From positions 62,001 to 126,000 of the forward strand of contig CAVYWA010000011.1 in NCBI GenBank assembly GCA_963772165.1: a stretch of DNA of 64,000 bases, given 5' to 3'. Below are positions 1 to 7,614 of the stretch, one piece after another (position 1 is the first letter of the stretch; every line of letters begins with the position of its first letter). The notes beneath the pieces were generated by a model. The model did not search any database and was not told the DNA's origin. It saw nothing but the letters and a program-made list of their open reading frames with translations. This DNA comes from JAGVPT01 sp963772165. Its GTDB lineage: Bacteria > Bacteroidota > Ignavibacteria > UBA10030 > UBA8401. The position numbers were made by a program, and so were the translations under genes.

Positions 1-2
1 GC

Positions 3-836
3 AATTTTACGCAGCTGACTATTACACCGCAAGGAATTGTAGGGTCGGCAAAATATTCCGTGGATCTGACGGCAGCGTTTACCTCGGGCCAACTTACCGA
101 CAATGCAAACTTAGCGGTCGTCAATAACCCGAATATCACCGGGGACTTCGAGGTATTGCAATTTACAACGAATGGTGCATCTCCGGTTCCCGCGGCGCCC
201 GTATTGACGCGAAGGTTCATAACCGGGCTTTTCGGTAACCTCGATTTCGGCGGCGGCACTGTGGGGCTTGAGTGGAATTATGATCCCAACGCGCGAAGCT
301 ATAACATCTACTGGAGTGTCGACGGAGGATCGTTCCAACTCCTCCAAGCAGATTTCTACGATGTTCAGTTTAGCGCTAACACCGGGTCACTTGTTTATCC
401 CTCGGGTGCGACCAACCCGTTGAGAGGGAGTTCTGTGCAGTATCTCGTCCGGGGAGTGAGCAAGGATCTTGTTGAAGGCGCATCAAGCAACATCATCACG
501 GTCACTGACGCTGTGAAACCGCAGCTATTGGCTTCATCCGGCGTTGCAGCGGCAGGCGGAACAAATTCGTGGACATATACTCTGCGCTTTACGGAACCGC
601 TCACGATCTCAACCGCGGAAGCTATTGGGAATTATTCTTTTGCGAACACGAGCACAGTGGCGTTCACCGTGAATAACGCGAACTACCTTGGGAACGTTGC
701 CGGCGTTTATGTTGTCCAATTGGGTGTTACCACAAGCGCGGCATTGCCGGTGGGATACATCCTTGTCGTCAGCAGCAATGTAACGGACCTTGCCGGAAAT
801 GGAGTCGACCAGACAGCAAACAGCAAGACGTTCTAA
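3..836 (+). CDS. C-terminal part of a fibronectin/Ig-like surface protein (5' end outside window)
   Basis: The reading frame is open from the first bases of the window, so the gene begins upstream; the GTG at 60 is not a convincing start. The visible 277 residues hold a fibronectin type III-like beta domain (about residues 60-170; it contains the stretch SYNIYWSVDGG) and then a bacterial Ig-like domain of the SbsA/Big_5 kind (ending in VTDLAGNGVD). No type IX secretion tail, sortase motif or membrane anchor is present at the C-terminus. It is probably exported and used for binding or architecture at the cell surface. Its substrate cannot be read from this part. A strong terminator follows 18 bases after the stop. 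Confidence 0.7.
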   Translation, partial: NFTQLTITPQGIVGSAKYSVDLTAAFTSGQLTDNANLAVVNNPNITGDFEVLQFTTNGASPVPAAPVLTRRFITGLFGNLDFGGGTVGLEWNYDPNARSYNIYWSVDGGSFQLLQADFYDVQFSANTGSLVYPSGATNPLRGSSVQYLVRGVSKDLVEGASSNIITVTDAVKPQLLASSGVAAAGGTNSWTYTLRFTEPLTISTAEAIGNYSFANTSTVAFTVNNANYLGNVAGVYVVQLGVTTSAALPVGYILVVSSNVTDLAGNGVDQTANSKTF

Positions 837-853
837 TCTCTCATCGCGCTACG

Positions 854-892
854 AAAAAGGCTCCGGGTTAATTATACACCGGAGCCTTTTTT
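854..892 (+). terminator. Intrinsic terminator between convergent genes
   Basis: A perfect 8-bp stem, GGCTCCGG (859-866) with CCGGAGCC (879-886), has a 12-base loop and is followed by six T. It is preceded by five A, so it can also work on the minus strand for the convergent gene ending at 951. Confidence 0.9.
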
Positions 893-950
893 ATTGTGAA
901 AAATTTTTTAAAATCGGTGGCAATAAAAAAAGTAAGAAGCGTCCCCGCGT

Positions 951-2222
951 TCACCGGGCGGGCGAAATAATTGCGATGAACTGCGTTATATCGTCGGAAC
1001 TCAAATAAATATTTCCGCGCAGGTCCGTTGCCACGCCAACGGGGCGTCCCCAGACAGTTTTTTGAGATGTCGAGCCGGCCGGTTGAAATCCCGTAACAAC
1101 GTCGGTAACATATTCCGCGGTTGTGTCCTGACTATTTTTAAATTTTAAAAATACGAGTTTGTATCCTGTCGGAATTGTTCGATTCCACGAGCCGCGGAAT
1201 ACGACAAACGCCCCGGTCCGAAGTTGCGGCGGGAAGGATGGATTAGAAAATTGGATCGCCATCGGCGCCGAGTGTGCCTGGACAAGTGCTGCCGGTTGTT
1301 TCATCGACCGTACGCGCATACTGTCAAGCCCCGTTAATGGCAACAGCGCGCGGTATTCGTCGTGGGCGTTGAAGTCGAAATAAATGCCGTGTGCATAGGC
1401 GAATGGGTGGCCGTAGAATCCTCCGTCGCGCACGATGTCGATCCACTCCGGGGGAATGTCGTTTCCTTCCCAGTCGCTTCCATTATTCGTAGCCCACAAT
1501 CGCCCGTTGTGCATCGTCATGCCTACCGCGTTGCGTATCCCTGAAGCGAACGTGCGTCGCCCTGTGCCGTCATCGTTATACTCTTCAATAATTGCCCGAA
1601 AATCTTCGCGGCACACATTGCAGGATGAGCCGACGGAGAGATACATTTTTTTTCGAACGGGGTCGAACACAATCGTGCGTGTATCGTGTCCTCCTACAGG
1701 CTGGCGGGCTCCCTTCCCGATTTCATCGATAAAAACTTTTTTTGTTTCATAAATGCCGTCGCCGTTTTCGTCGGTGCACTTCATGATTCGCTGCTCCTCG
1801 GCTACGTACATCGCCCCCTGGTAAAATTTCAGATCGTGCGATTTATGAAATCCTGAAGCGGCAACAATCCCGGTGTCTGCAACTCCATCATGGTTACGAT
1901 CCGGCATTGCGATGATCTCGCCGCTGTTCTTGTTTGCGACATATAACACGCTGTCCGGACCCCAGGCGAAAAAGCGCGCTTTGCTTAAGCCTCCCGCATA
2001 GAATACTTTTGCCGTATATCCTTCGGGGACATTCAGCACAAGGTCATCTTTGATCAGCCCCTTGAATTTTTCCGGCACGATGAGTTTAACGGGAACAAGT
2101 TTTGCCTCTTTTACCGGCGTCATGTGTACCGTTGCGGGGAGTTCTTGCGACTGGCAACAAACAAAAAGTAAGAACAGGCCAGAAATCCATGTTTTCCTGC
2201 CCCCAAAAAGCACATTCTTCAT
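951..2222 (-). CDS. Sorbosone/glucose dehydrogenase-like beta-propeller lipoprotein
   Basis: A 423-residue protein of the PQQ-type sugar dehydrogenase (GSDH/sorbosone dehydrogenase) beta-propeller family, probably oxidising sugars or polyols in the periplasm. Family-like segments are the blade DKDGVAD-like calcium loop (DRNHDGVADTG), GGHDTRTIVFDP, SVGSSCNVC with a CxxC pair, and GIRNAVGMTMHNGRLWATNNG. The N-terminus is a hydrophobic export signal ending in LFVCCQS, so a lipid anchor on Cys is likely though the lipobox is imperfect. I chose the ATG at 2222 because AGGAGG lies about eight bases upstream; the frame itself is open to 2279. A sigma-70-like promoter lies at 2303-2331. Whether it really uses PQQ is not visible. 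Confidence 0.8.
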   Translation of the reverse strand: MKNVLFGGRKTWISGLFLLFVCCQSQELPATVHMTPVKEAKLVPVKLIVPEKFKGLIKDDLVLNVPEGYTAKVFYAGGLSKARFFAWGPDSVLYVANKNSGEIIAMPDRNHDGVADTGIVAASGFHKSHDLKFYQGAMYVAEEQRIMKCTDENGDGIYETKKVFIDEIGKGARQPVGGHDTRTIVFDPVRKKMYLSVGSSCNVCREDFRAIIEEYNDDGTGRRTFASGIRNAVGMTMHNGRLWATNNGSDWEGNDIPPEWIDIVRDGGFYGHPFAYAHGIYFDFNAHDEYRALLPLTGLDSMRVRSMKQPAALVQAHSAPMAIQFSNPSFPPQLRTGAFVVFRGSWNRTIPTGYKLVFLKFKNSQDTTAEYVTDVVTGFQPAGSTSQKTVWGRPVGVATDLRGNIYLSSDDITQFIAIISPAR

Positions 2223-2302
2223 ACGCATTCTCCTCCTCAATGTAATTTGTTCTATTGCCTGAAGCAACAGAGCGCTCAAGAGCGCCGTTGCCCGTTTTGA
2301 TG

Positions 2303-2331
2303 ATACTAAGAAAAAAAACGTCTATATTCAA
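2303..2331 (-). promoter_or_regulatory. Sigma-70-like promoter for the sugar dehydrogenase
   Basis: On the minus strand TTGAAT (2331-2326), a 17-base spacer and TAGTAT (2308-2303) lie about 80 bases before the ATG at 2222. Confidence 0.5.
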
Positions 2332-2346
2332 CACTAACGAAACCGG

Positions 2347-2459
2347 GGTGGTGTCTCAGTTTGGCTCGAAGAATGTCATGCCCACGAAAGTGGGCATCCA
2401 TTTTGAGGTCAAAAGGACAATATTTGGATTCCCGCTTTCGCGAGAATGACAAACTGAGG
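2347..2459. repeat. Palindromic intergenic repeat, family A copy 1
   Basis: Two oppositely oriented halves with the core CCCACGAAAGTGGG at one end and CCCGCTTTCGCGAG at the other, bounded by CTCAGTTTG and CAAACTGAG. Its first 34 bases (2347-2380) are identical to 52264-52297, and a related element lies at 42080-42182. The repeat can be read through in the paaG frame, which gives a false upstream start at 2361. Confidence 0.85.
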
Positions 2460-2510
2460 ACGCTACCAGAAAAAAACCGGCTTTTCACCCATCATAGAGT
2501 TCATTATTTT

Positions 2511-3296
2511 ATGGCTGCCTACAACACGCTTCTGTCTTCAACAACCGACTCCGTTCTCACCATCACGCTTAATCGACCTGAAAGTTACAATGCGCTGAAC
2601 GAGGCGATGAAAAAAGAATTGAACGACGCATTCAGACAAGCCGAGAAGGATGACTCCGTTCGTTGTATTGTTCTCCGGGGTGCCGGTGAAAAAGCCTTTT
2701 GCTCGGGGCAGGACTTGAAAGAGCACAGCGGTTCTCATCGTTCGCTCAAGGAATCGCTTGAGAAAAGCTACAATCCGCTCATCAGAAAAATGCGTTCAAT
2801 CGAAAAGCCGATTATCGGAATGATCAACGGTGTTGCTGCCGGCGCCGGCCTCAGCATCGCGCTTGCGTGTGACATGCGTATCATGTCCGATACGGCAAAA
2901 TTAATCGAAGTGTTTATTCGCATCGGCCTGGTTCCGGATTCAGGCTCGCATTGGTTCCTGCCGCGTCTAGTGGGGATGGCAAAGGCATTTGAGTATGCTG
3001 CGACGGGCCGCGACATCGATGCTACTGAAGCAGAGCGAATTGGATTAGTGAATCGCGTTGTCGTTGGAGCGGAATTAGAAAAAACGGTGATGGATCTAGC
3101 GGAAAAATTTGCGAAAGCTCCAACTCGCTCGATCGGCCTCATCAAACGGACGCTCAACAAGTCGCTTGCCAGCGATCTGGAAGCGTTATTGGATTATGAA
3201 GCGGTCATTCAAGGGATTGCGTCAAACACCGAAGACTATCAGGAAGGCGTAAAGGCTTTTTTAGAAAAGAGGGAAGCATTGTTCAAGGGGAAATGA
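2511..3296 (+). CDS. paaG: PaaG-like isomerase, enoyl-CoA hydratase/isomerase family
   Basis: A 261-residue crotonase-fold enzyme. In phenylacetate degradation PaaG converts ring-1,2-epoxyphenylacetyl-CoA into the oxepin. Visible signatures are FCSGQDLKEH (CoA-binding and oxyanion region), INGVAAGAGLSIALACDMRI, and GLVPDSGSHWFLPRL, where the Asp after VP matches the catalytic acid I know from PaaG rather than the Glu pair of true hydratases. The ATG at 2511 is chosen because homology to the family begins at once (MAAYNTLL) and upstream codons are translated repeat. It lies close to paaABCD but on the other strand. PaaG is preferred to PaaF because of the YNPLIRKMR segment and the lone Asp; a general enoyl-CoA hydratase is the alternative. 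Confidence 0.8.
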   Translation: MAAYNTLLSSTTDSVLTITLNRPESYNALNEAMKKELNDAFRQAEKDDSVRCIVLRGAGEKAFCSGQDLKEHSGSHRSLKESLEKSYNPLIRKMRSIEKPIIGMINGVAAGAGLSIALACDMRIMSDTAKLIEVFIRIGLVPDSGSHWFLPRLVGMAKAFEYAATGRDIDATEAERIGLVNRVVVGAELEKTVMDLAEKFAKAPTRSIGLIKRTLNKSLASDLEALLDYEAVIQGIASNTEDYQEGVKAFLEKREALFKGK

Positions 3297-3325
3297 ATCG
3301 ATGAATAGGGGAACTTTGCAGTTCG

Positions 3326-3806
3326 GTTAGGCGGCGATTAATCCCATTGGCTTGTATCGAAATGCAATCGCCCTAAGGTCGGTTGAAAGCCATTGCTACG
3401 ACGCCTTCTCTTGCATAATAAGCCAAGTGATCGCCTGCTCAAAGTCGGTAACCGCCATGATGCGGGAGCCACGGTTCTGGGCGACAAGTTCGAGAAAGTG
3501 CGCCTTATCCACGTCACCCAGCGGGCAGAGAAGACAAATCTTGCTCTGGCGAAGAGAAGGGTGCTCTGCTAGAGTCTTTCCCAATTCGTAGAGATTGGTA
3601 ATAGACAGCATTACATCTGCTCCACGGGTATCTATTAGCACCTCGTATTCGCCGGGTTGCTTGATCTGGGATGCGATGTCTAGGATGGCCTGTCTGCTTG
3701 CCACAAAATCGAGGACGCCCGTTGTAGTGGTTTTGACGAAGTCATTCGGATTAATCATCTTCACATTGACTGGCATTTGGACCTCCGATCTATATTGCCG
3801 CCTAAC
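3326..3806. other. Cassette-like unit bounded by inverted 10-bp repeats
   Basis: GTTAGGCGGC at 3326-3335 and its exact inverse GCCGCCTAAC at 3797-3806 enclose one small minus-strand gene. Read in the gene's direction the boundaries are GTTAGGC before and GCCTAAC after, which fit the GTTRRRY and RYYYAAC core sites of integron cassettes. Outside 3806 the sequence GCGGCA can pair with TGCCGC inside the boundary, like the L boxes of an attC site. A full attC is not seen on either side and no integrase is in the window, so this is only suggestive; small inverted-repeat elements could look the same. Confidence 0.4.
3396..3776 (-). CDS. Small STAS/SpoIIAA-like protein of unknown role
   Basis: 126 residues, soluble, with no signal peptide or membrane segment. 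The pattern of alternating strands and helices, VLIDTRGADVMLS in the middle and RIMAVTDFEQAITWL at the end, resembles the STAS/SpoIIAA-like fold, where the last motif is typically an acidic strand followed by a helix with a Trp-Leu. I do not recognise a specific family member. The ATG has a good ribosome site (GGAGG five bases upstream). The gene lies inside an inverted-repeat unit between paaG and paaD and has no obvious link to phenylacetate breakdown, so it is more likely a passenger than part of the pathway. Confidence 0.6.
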   Translation of the reverse strand: MPVNVKMINPNDFVKTTTTGVLDFVASRQAILDIASQIKQPGEYEVLIDTRGADVMLSITNLYELGKTLAEHPSLRQSKICLLCPLGDVDKAHFLELVAQNRGSRIMAVTDFEQAITWLIMQEKAS

Positions 3807-3821
3807 TGTGTGTATGCGGCA

Positions 3822-4316
3822 TTAAATTTCTTTAAAATGCTCGAACGGCTGTTTACAATTATTGCAATAGTGAATAGCTTTGCATGCAGTCGATCCGAAA
3901 TCGCTTCTCAATTCCGTTTCATTCGATTCACAGAACGGGCACGGCACGGCTTCTTTTATCGTGGGAAGAAGGACTATGACCTCGTCCGTAGATTTTCCCG
4001 GCGGCGCGATCCCGTACGCTTTCAGCTTTTCTTTTGTGGCGTCGCTCAGCCAATGAGTTGTCCATGCAGGCGAATACACCGTGTCGACGAAGATGTTCTT
4101 GTATCTGTTGGACTTGAAAGCGGCAATAATATCATCCTCGATGATTTTCATAGCAGGACAGCCTGAATAGGTCGGCGTGATCTCGACGCGAATTGCCTCT
4201 CCGTTGAATTCCACATTCCTTACAATCCCCATCTCGACAACGTTCACAATAGGGATTTCTGGATCGTGAACCTCGCGGAGGATGTTTAGCAATTCTTCTT
4301 TTGTCGCGTGATGCAC
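3822..4316 (-). CDS. paaD: Phenylacetyl-CoA epoxidase subunit PaaD
   Basis: A 164-residue protein with the two parts of PaaD: an N-terminal MIP18/DUF59 domain (EVHDPEIPIVNVVEMGIV; TPTYSGCPAM with its conserved Cys) and a C-terminal zinc ribbon (CPFC near residue 122, then CNNC near 152). PaaD is thought to help assemble metal or Fe-S centres of the epoxidase complex and is not catalytic itself. It is the last gene of the minus-strand run paaA-paaB-paaC-paaD, with a 109-base gap after paaC that contains a low-complexity repeat. The stop lies only 16 bases from the right boundary of the cassette-like unit. Confidence 0.9.
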   Translation of the reverse strand: MHHATKEELLNILREVHDPEIPIVNVVEMGIVRNVEFNGEAIRVEITPTYSGCPAMKIIEDDIIAAFKSNRYKNIFVDTVYSPAWTTHWLSDATKEKLKAYGIAPPGKSTDEVIVLLPTIKEAVPCPFCESNETELRSDFGSTACKAIHYCNNCKQPFEHFKEI

Positions 4317-4321
4317 GGGAA

Positions 4322-4362
4322 ACGGTTAAGAGATAAGATATAAGAAATAAGAGATAAGAAGC
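4322..4362. repeat. Low-complexity TAAG-word repeat
   Basis: Degenerate tandem words such as AAGAGATAAG, ATATAAGAAATAAG fill the spacer between paaC and paaD. The same word set is much longer at 6616-6755 and appears briefly at 27555-27580. Confidence 0.6.
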
Positions 4363-4425
4363 ATTCTTTTAAAAATTAAATGCCAAGGCTCTCTGACAAG
4401 AGACGAATGACTACGGACTGCCAAC

Positions 4426-5199
4426 CTACCATTTCGCCCCCGGAAACGACCGCGCGACAATCTGCATCTCCGCCAGCATCCGGCCGAGATGTTCGCTGTG
4501 CTTACCGCTGCGGCTTCCGGAAACCGTATAGCCGCCGTTGCCCGGGACCTTGAGGTCTACCGACCTGAAAATGCCGGTCACCAATGCACTCCATTTCTTC
4601 TCCAGCCCGTCTAATGCAGGGATGATCCCCTGATTTGTCAATGTGCGTTCTGTTTCATCGAAAGCGAAGAGTTCTTTCGTGAAGGGCCAGAGATCGTCCA
4701 CCGAGGATTGCAATCGGCGGCGGCTTTCTTCGGTCCCGTTGCCGAGACGCAGCATCCATTCTTTTGAATGGCGAAGATGATATGTTGCTTCTTTGAACGC
4801 CTTCACTGCTATCCCTGCGAGTTGCTCGTGAGCGCTCTTTTGAAGGATATCGAGGAGGAAATAATCATACGCATCGAAGAAAAATTGGCGCGCCATTGTC
4901 GAGGCGAAATCATTGTTCGGCTGTTCGACAAGCTGAACGTTTGTGAATCGCGTCGCTTCACGGAAGTATGCAAGGTCGTCTTCCGATCGATGACTGCCTT
5001 CAACTTCACCGGCGAGATGCAAAAAAGCCGATGCCTGGCCGATCTCGTCGAGGGCAATGTTCGTCAGTGCGATGTCTTCTTCGAGCACCGGCGCGTGGCC
5101 GCACCATTCTGATAGCCGGTGGCCGAGCACCAGGCGGTCATCGCCGAGCCGCATCAAAAAATCCGTCAGCATTTTTTGTGTTTGGAAGTCAATGCTCAT
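4426..5199 (-). CDS. paaC: Phenylacetyl-CoA epoxidase structural subunit PaaC
   Basis: A 257-residue ferritin-like helical protein, the usual PaaC length. PaaC lacks the di-iron centre and pairs with PaaA to form the epoxidase core that makes ring-1,2-epoxyphenylacetyl-CoA. Recognisable segments are DDRLVLGHRLSEWCGHAPVLEEDIAL, here near residues 18-44, followed by NIALDEIGQA, and VEQPNNDFA. Its start codon overlaps the paaB stop (TGATG), indicating translational coupling. The gene order A-B-C matches the known operon. Confidence 0.93.
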   Translation of the reverse strand: MSIDFQTQKMLTDFLMRLGDDRLVLGHRLSEWCGHAPVLEEDIALTNIALDEIGQASAFLHLAGEVEGSHRSEDDLAYFREATRFTNVQLVEQPNNDFASTMARQFFFDAYDYFLLDILQKSAHEQLAGIAVKAFKEATYHLRHSKEWMLRLGNGTEESRRRLQSSVDDLWPFTKELFAFDETERTLTNQGIIPALDGLEKKWSALVTGIFRSVDLKVPGNGGYTVSGSRSGKHSEHLGRMLAEMQIVARSFPGAKW

Positions 5200-5504
5200 C
5201 AGAATCCTTTGACCGCTGTGGGTATTTTATAGAATTGGGGATGGCGGTAAACCTTGTCGTCGGCCGGATCGAAAAAAGGTTGAGTGTCCGATGGAGTTGT
5301 CGCCGTGATGTCGTGCGATGGAACCACCCAGATGCTGACGACATTCCCGCGCCGGGCGTAGACATCGCGGGCGTTCTGGAGAGCCATCTCGGCATCCGTG
5401 GCGTGGACGCTTCCGGCATGTTCGTGAGGGGCACCGGTTTCACTCTGCACAAATACTTCCCACAGATCTCCTTCGTTTTCGCCCTGTATGTTCTTTTCTG
5501 CCAT
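5199..5504 (-). CDS. paaB: Phenylacetyl-CoA epoxidase subunit PaaB
   Basis: A 101-residue protein. PaaB bridges PaaAC heterodimers in the epoxidase complex. It shows the family start DLWEVFVQSE, the segment HEHAGSVHATDAEMALQNARDVYARRG and the metal/ring-pathway-like DITATTPSD. I chose the ATG at 5504 (MAEKNIQ) because known PaaB proteins begin about there and are about 95 residues; the frame is open to 5621 but that part overlaps paaA. The gap to the paaA stop is 19 bases and the gene overlaps paaC by one base. Confidence 0.93.
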   Translation of the reverse strand: MAEKNIQGENEGDLWEVFVQSETGAPHEHAGSVHATDAEMALQNARDVYARRGNVVSIWVVPSHDITATTPSDTQPFFDPADDKVYRHPQFYKIPTAVKGF

Positions 5505-5523
5505 ACTTTTCTTATTTGAAGCG

Positions 5524-6498
5524 TCAACCTTCGTGTAACTTCGTGTCCTGCGTGGATTGAGGTGCAGCTTTTTTCTCGGCATACGCTCGTGCAGCCTCCC
5601 GGACCCATGCACCATCGGCATCGGCTGTCCTGCGGGCGTTCATCCTCTCCTTATTGCACGGTCCGTTCCCCTTAATCACTTCATAAAATTCGTTCCAATC
5701 AATTTGTCCGAAATGCCAGGAGCCTTTCTTTTCATCAAATCGAAGCTCGGGATCCGGCAAACTAAGGTTCGCATTTTTTGCCTGCGGCACTGTGATATCG
5801 ACAAAACGCTGCCGCAATTCGTCGTTGCTGTGCAATTTTATTTTCCATCGGAGGAGTTCCGCGCTGTTCGGCGAATTTGAATCGGGGGGACCGAACATCA
5901 TCAGTGAGGGCCACCACCACCGATTCACTGCCTCCTGCACCATCGCTCTTTGTTCCGGCGTTCCGGAAGAAAGAGTGACAACGATTTCGTACCCCTGTCG
6001 CTTGTGAAAATTCTCTTCTTTACAGATGCGCAGGTTGGCGCGCGAGTACGGCCCATACGAAGACTTCGCCAGCATCGTCTGGTTGACAATTGCAGCACCG
6101 TCGACAAACCAACCGATAACGCCGATGTCCGCCCAGGAGAGCGTCGGGTAGTTAAAAATGTGTGAATATTTTGCTTTGCCGGCTAATAACGCTTCAATCA
6201 TTTCACGGCGGCTGACGCCGAGTGTTTCCGCCGCGCAATAGAGATACAGCCCATGCCCCGCTTCGTCCTGCACTTTGGCGAGCAGCGACATTTTTCTTCG
6301 CAAGGTCGGTGCCCTTGTGATCCAGTTTCCTTCGGGGAGCATACCGACGATTTCAGAATGGGCATGCTGTGAAATCATTCGTATGAGCTGCTGGCGGTAC
6401 CGGTCAGGCATCCAATCTTTCGGTTCGATTTTTTCCCCCCGTGCGATCCGGTCTTCGAAATGCTTCATCCTGACTTCGGGATCCGTTGCATCGATCAT
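5524..6498 (-). CDS. paaA: Phenylacetyl-CoA epoxidase catalytic subunit PaaA
   Basis: A 324-residue ferritin-like protein with the di-iron active site of the aerobic ring-epoxidase. Visible ligands and landmarks are the KVQDEAGHGLYLY segment (E and H of an ExxH), a second ExxH in CKEENFHKRQG, HSEIVGMLPEGNW and WNEFYEVIKGNGPC near the C-terminus. It needs O2 and NAD(P)H through PaaE, which is not in the window. It is the first gene of the paaABCD operon; GGAAG lies just before the ATG. The upstream region is shared with the divergent paaH. Confidence 0.95.
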   Translation of the reverse strand: MIDATDPEVRMKHFEDRIARGEKIEPKDWMPDRYRQQLIRMISQHAHSEIVGMLPEGNWITRAPTLRRKMSLLAKVQDEAGHGLYLYCAAETLGVSRREMIEALLAGKAKYSHIFNYPTLSWADIGVIGWFVDGAAIVNQTMLAKSSYGPYSRANLRICKEENFHKRQGYEIVVTLSSGTPEQRAMVQEAVNRWWWPSLMMFGPPDSNSPNSAELLRWKIKLHSNDELRQRFVDITVPQAKNANLSLPDPELRFDEKKGSWHFGQIDWNEFYEVIKGNGPCNKERMNARRTADADGAWVREAARAYAEKKAAPQSTQDTKLHEG

Positions 6499-6574
6499 AG
6501 TTCTTCCAGTTGAGGTTGGGGATGGCTATTGCACGAAACTACTTAATTGCACTTTTAAAAACAAGTTGCTGCCG

Positions 6575-6603
6575 TTGCCTTTCTTCACGCGTTTAGGTAT
6601 TAT
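6575..6603 (+). promoter_or_regulatory. Sigma-70-like promoter upstream of paaH
   Basis: TTGCCT, a 17-base spacer and TATTAT, about 160 bases before the paaH start. The intervening leader is almost wholly low-complexity repeat. No clear PaaR-type palindrome was seen in the divergent region. Confidence 0.4.
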
Positions 6604-6615
6604 TGTGCCGCAGGG

Positions 6616-6755
6616 AGGTAAGAGTTAAGATATAAGATATAAGAACTAAGACTAAGGACTAAGAAGACTAAGGATAAGAGTTAAGAGATAAGAGTTAAGA
6701 GATAAGAGTTAAGAGATAAGAGCTAAGGATAAGAACTAAGAACTTAAGACTTACT
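6616..6755. repeat. Long low-complexity TAAG-word repeat before paaH
   Basis: About 140 bases built from variants of TAAGAG, TAAGAT, TAAGAC and GATAAGAG in irregular order. It makes up nearly all the leader between the likely promoter and paaH. No gene or structured RNA is visible in it. Confidence 0.8.
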
Positions 6756-6765
6756 ACCCCGACAC

Positions 6766-7614
6766 ATGTCTCTTTCACTTGGAATTGTGGGTGCCGGCAC
6801 GATGGGGACGGGCATTGCTCGTGCCGCAGCGCTCAATAAGTTTAACGTTGCACTTTACGATATTAATGAAACGGTCATCCTCAACGGCATCGCCCGCATG
6901 ACTTCGGAGATGAAGAGGAGCGTTGAAAAGCAAAAGCTTTCGCAGGAGGAAATGACTGATACGCTCTCCCGTATTCACGCCCGCACTAAACTTTCCGACC
7001 TCGGCCATTGCGATATTATCATTGAAGCCGTTCTCGAAGACCTTCGGATAAAGAAGGACCTCTTTAGACATCTTGAGGGGGACGCAAAGCCTGACGCGAT
7101 TCTTGCGACCAACACATCGTCGCTCTCCGTTACAGCAATAGCGTCGGGAGTGAAAAAACCTGAACGGGTTGTTGGATTGCATTTTTTCAATCCGGTTTAT
7201 CTCATGAAGCTTGTTGAAGTGGTGCAGGGAGCCCAAACCTCCGAGGAAACAATGCAGCAGGCGATTGAGTTCGGCGAGAAACTTGGAAAAACGTGTATCC
7301 GCGCAACAGACACCCCCGGCTTTATTGTGAACCGCGTTGCACGCCCATTCTACGGAGAAGCACTCAGAATTTTGGGAGAAGGAATTGCCTCAGTGGAAGA
7401 CATCGACCGGATCGTAAAAGGGGAAGGCGGGTTTTCGATGGGACCGTTTGAGTTGATGGATTTGATCGGTATCGACGTCAATCTTGCAGTCACGCAGTCC
7501 GTCTACGAACAATTCTTCAACGACCCGCGCTACCGTCCGCATCCAATTCAACGTCAAATGGTCGATTCTGGAAAGCTCGGTAAGAAAAGCGGAAAAGGAT
7601 TCTACAATTATTGA
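6766..7614 (+). CDS. paaH: 3-hydroxyacyl-CoA dehydrogenase, PaaH N-terminal half
   Basis: A 282-residue NAD-dependent dehydrogenase that oxidises 3-hydroxyadipyl-CoA to 3-oxoadipyl-CoA in phenylacetate breakdown. The Rossmann motif GIVGAGTMGTGIA is at residues 6-18, the catalytic stretch GLHFFNPVYLMKLVEVV near 139-155 carries the active His, and a 3HCDH C-terminal domain follows with DTPGFIVNRV and the terminal GKKSGKGFYNY. On its own it is a complete short-type hydroxyacyl-CoA dehydrogenase. The next gene overlaps the stop and matches the C-terminal half of E. coli-type PaaH, so the pair likely works as one enzyme. 3-hydroxybutyryl-CoA dehydrogenase is the alternative reading. Confidence 0.85.
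   Translation: MSLSLGIVGAGTMGTGIARAAALNKFNVALYDINETVILNGIARMTSEMKRSVEKQKLSQEEMTDTLSRIHARTKLSDLGHCDIIIEAVLEDLRIKKDLFRHLEGDAKPDAILATNTSSLSVTAIASGVKKPERVVGLHFFNPVYLMKLVEVVQGAQTSEETMQQAIEFGEKLGKTCIRATDTPGFIVNRVARPFYGEALRILGEGIASVEDIDRIVKGEGGFSMGPFELMDLIGIDVNLAVTQSVYEQFFNDPRYRPHPIQRQMVDSGKLGKKSGKGFYNY

Noticed and set aside
2361..2510. Upstream start for paaG
   Set aside because: These 50 codons are translated family A repeat; family homology begins at the ATG at 2511.
5189..5608. Overlapping open frame across paaB
   Set aside because: It reads as arginine- and threonine-rich noise; the neighbouring frame gives a full PaaB.
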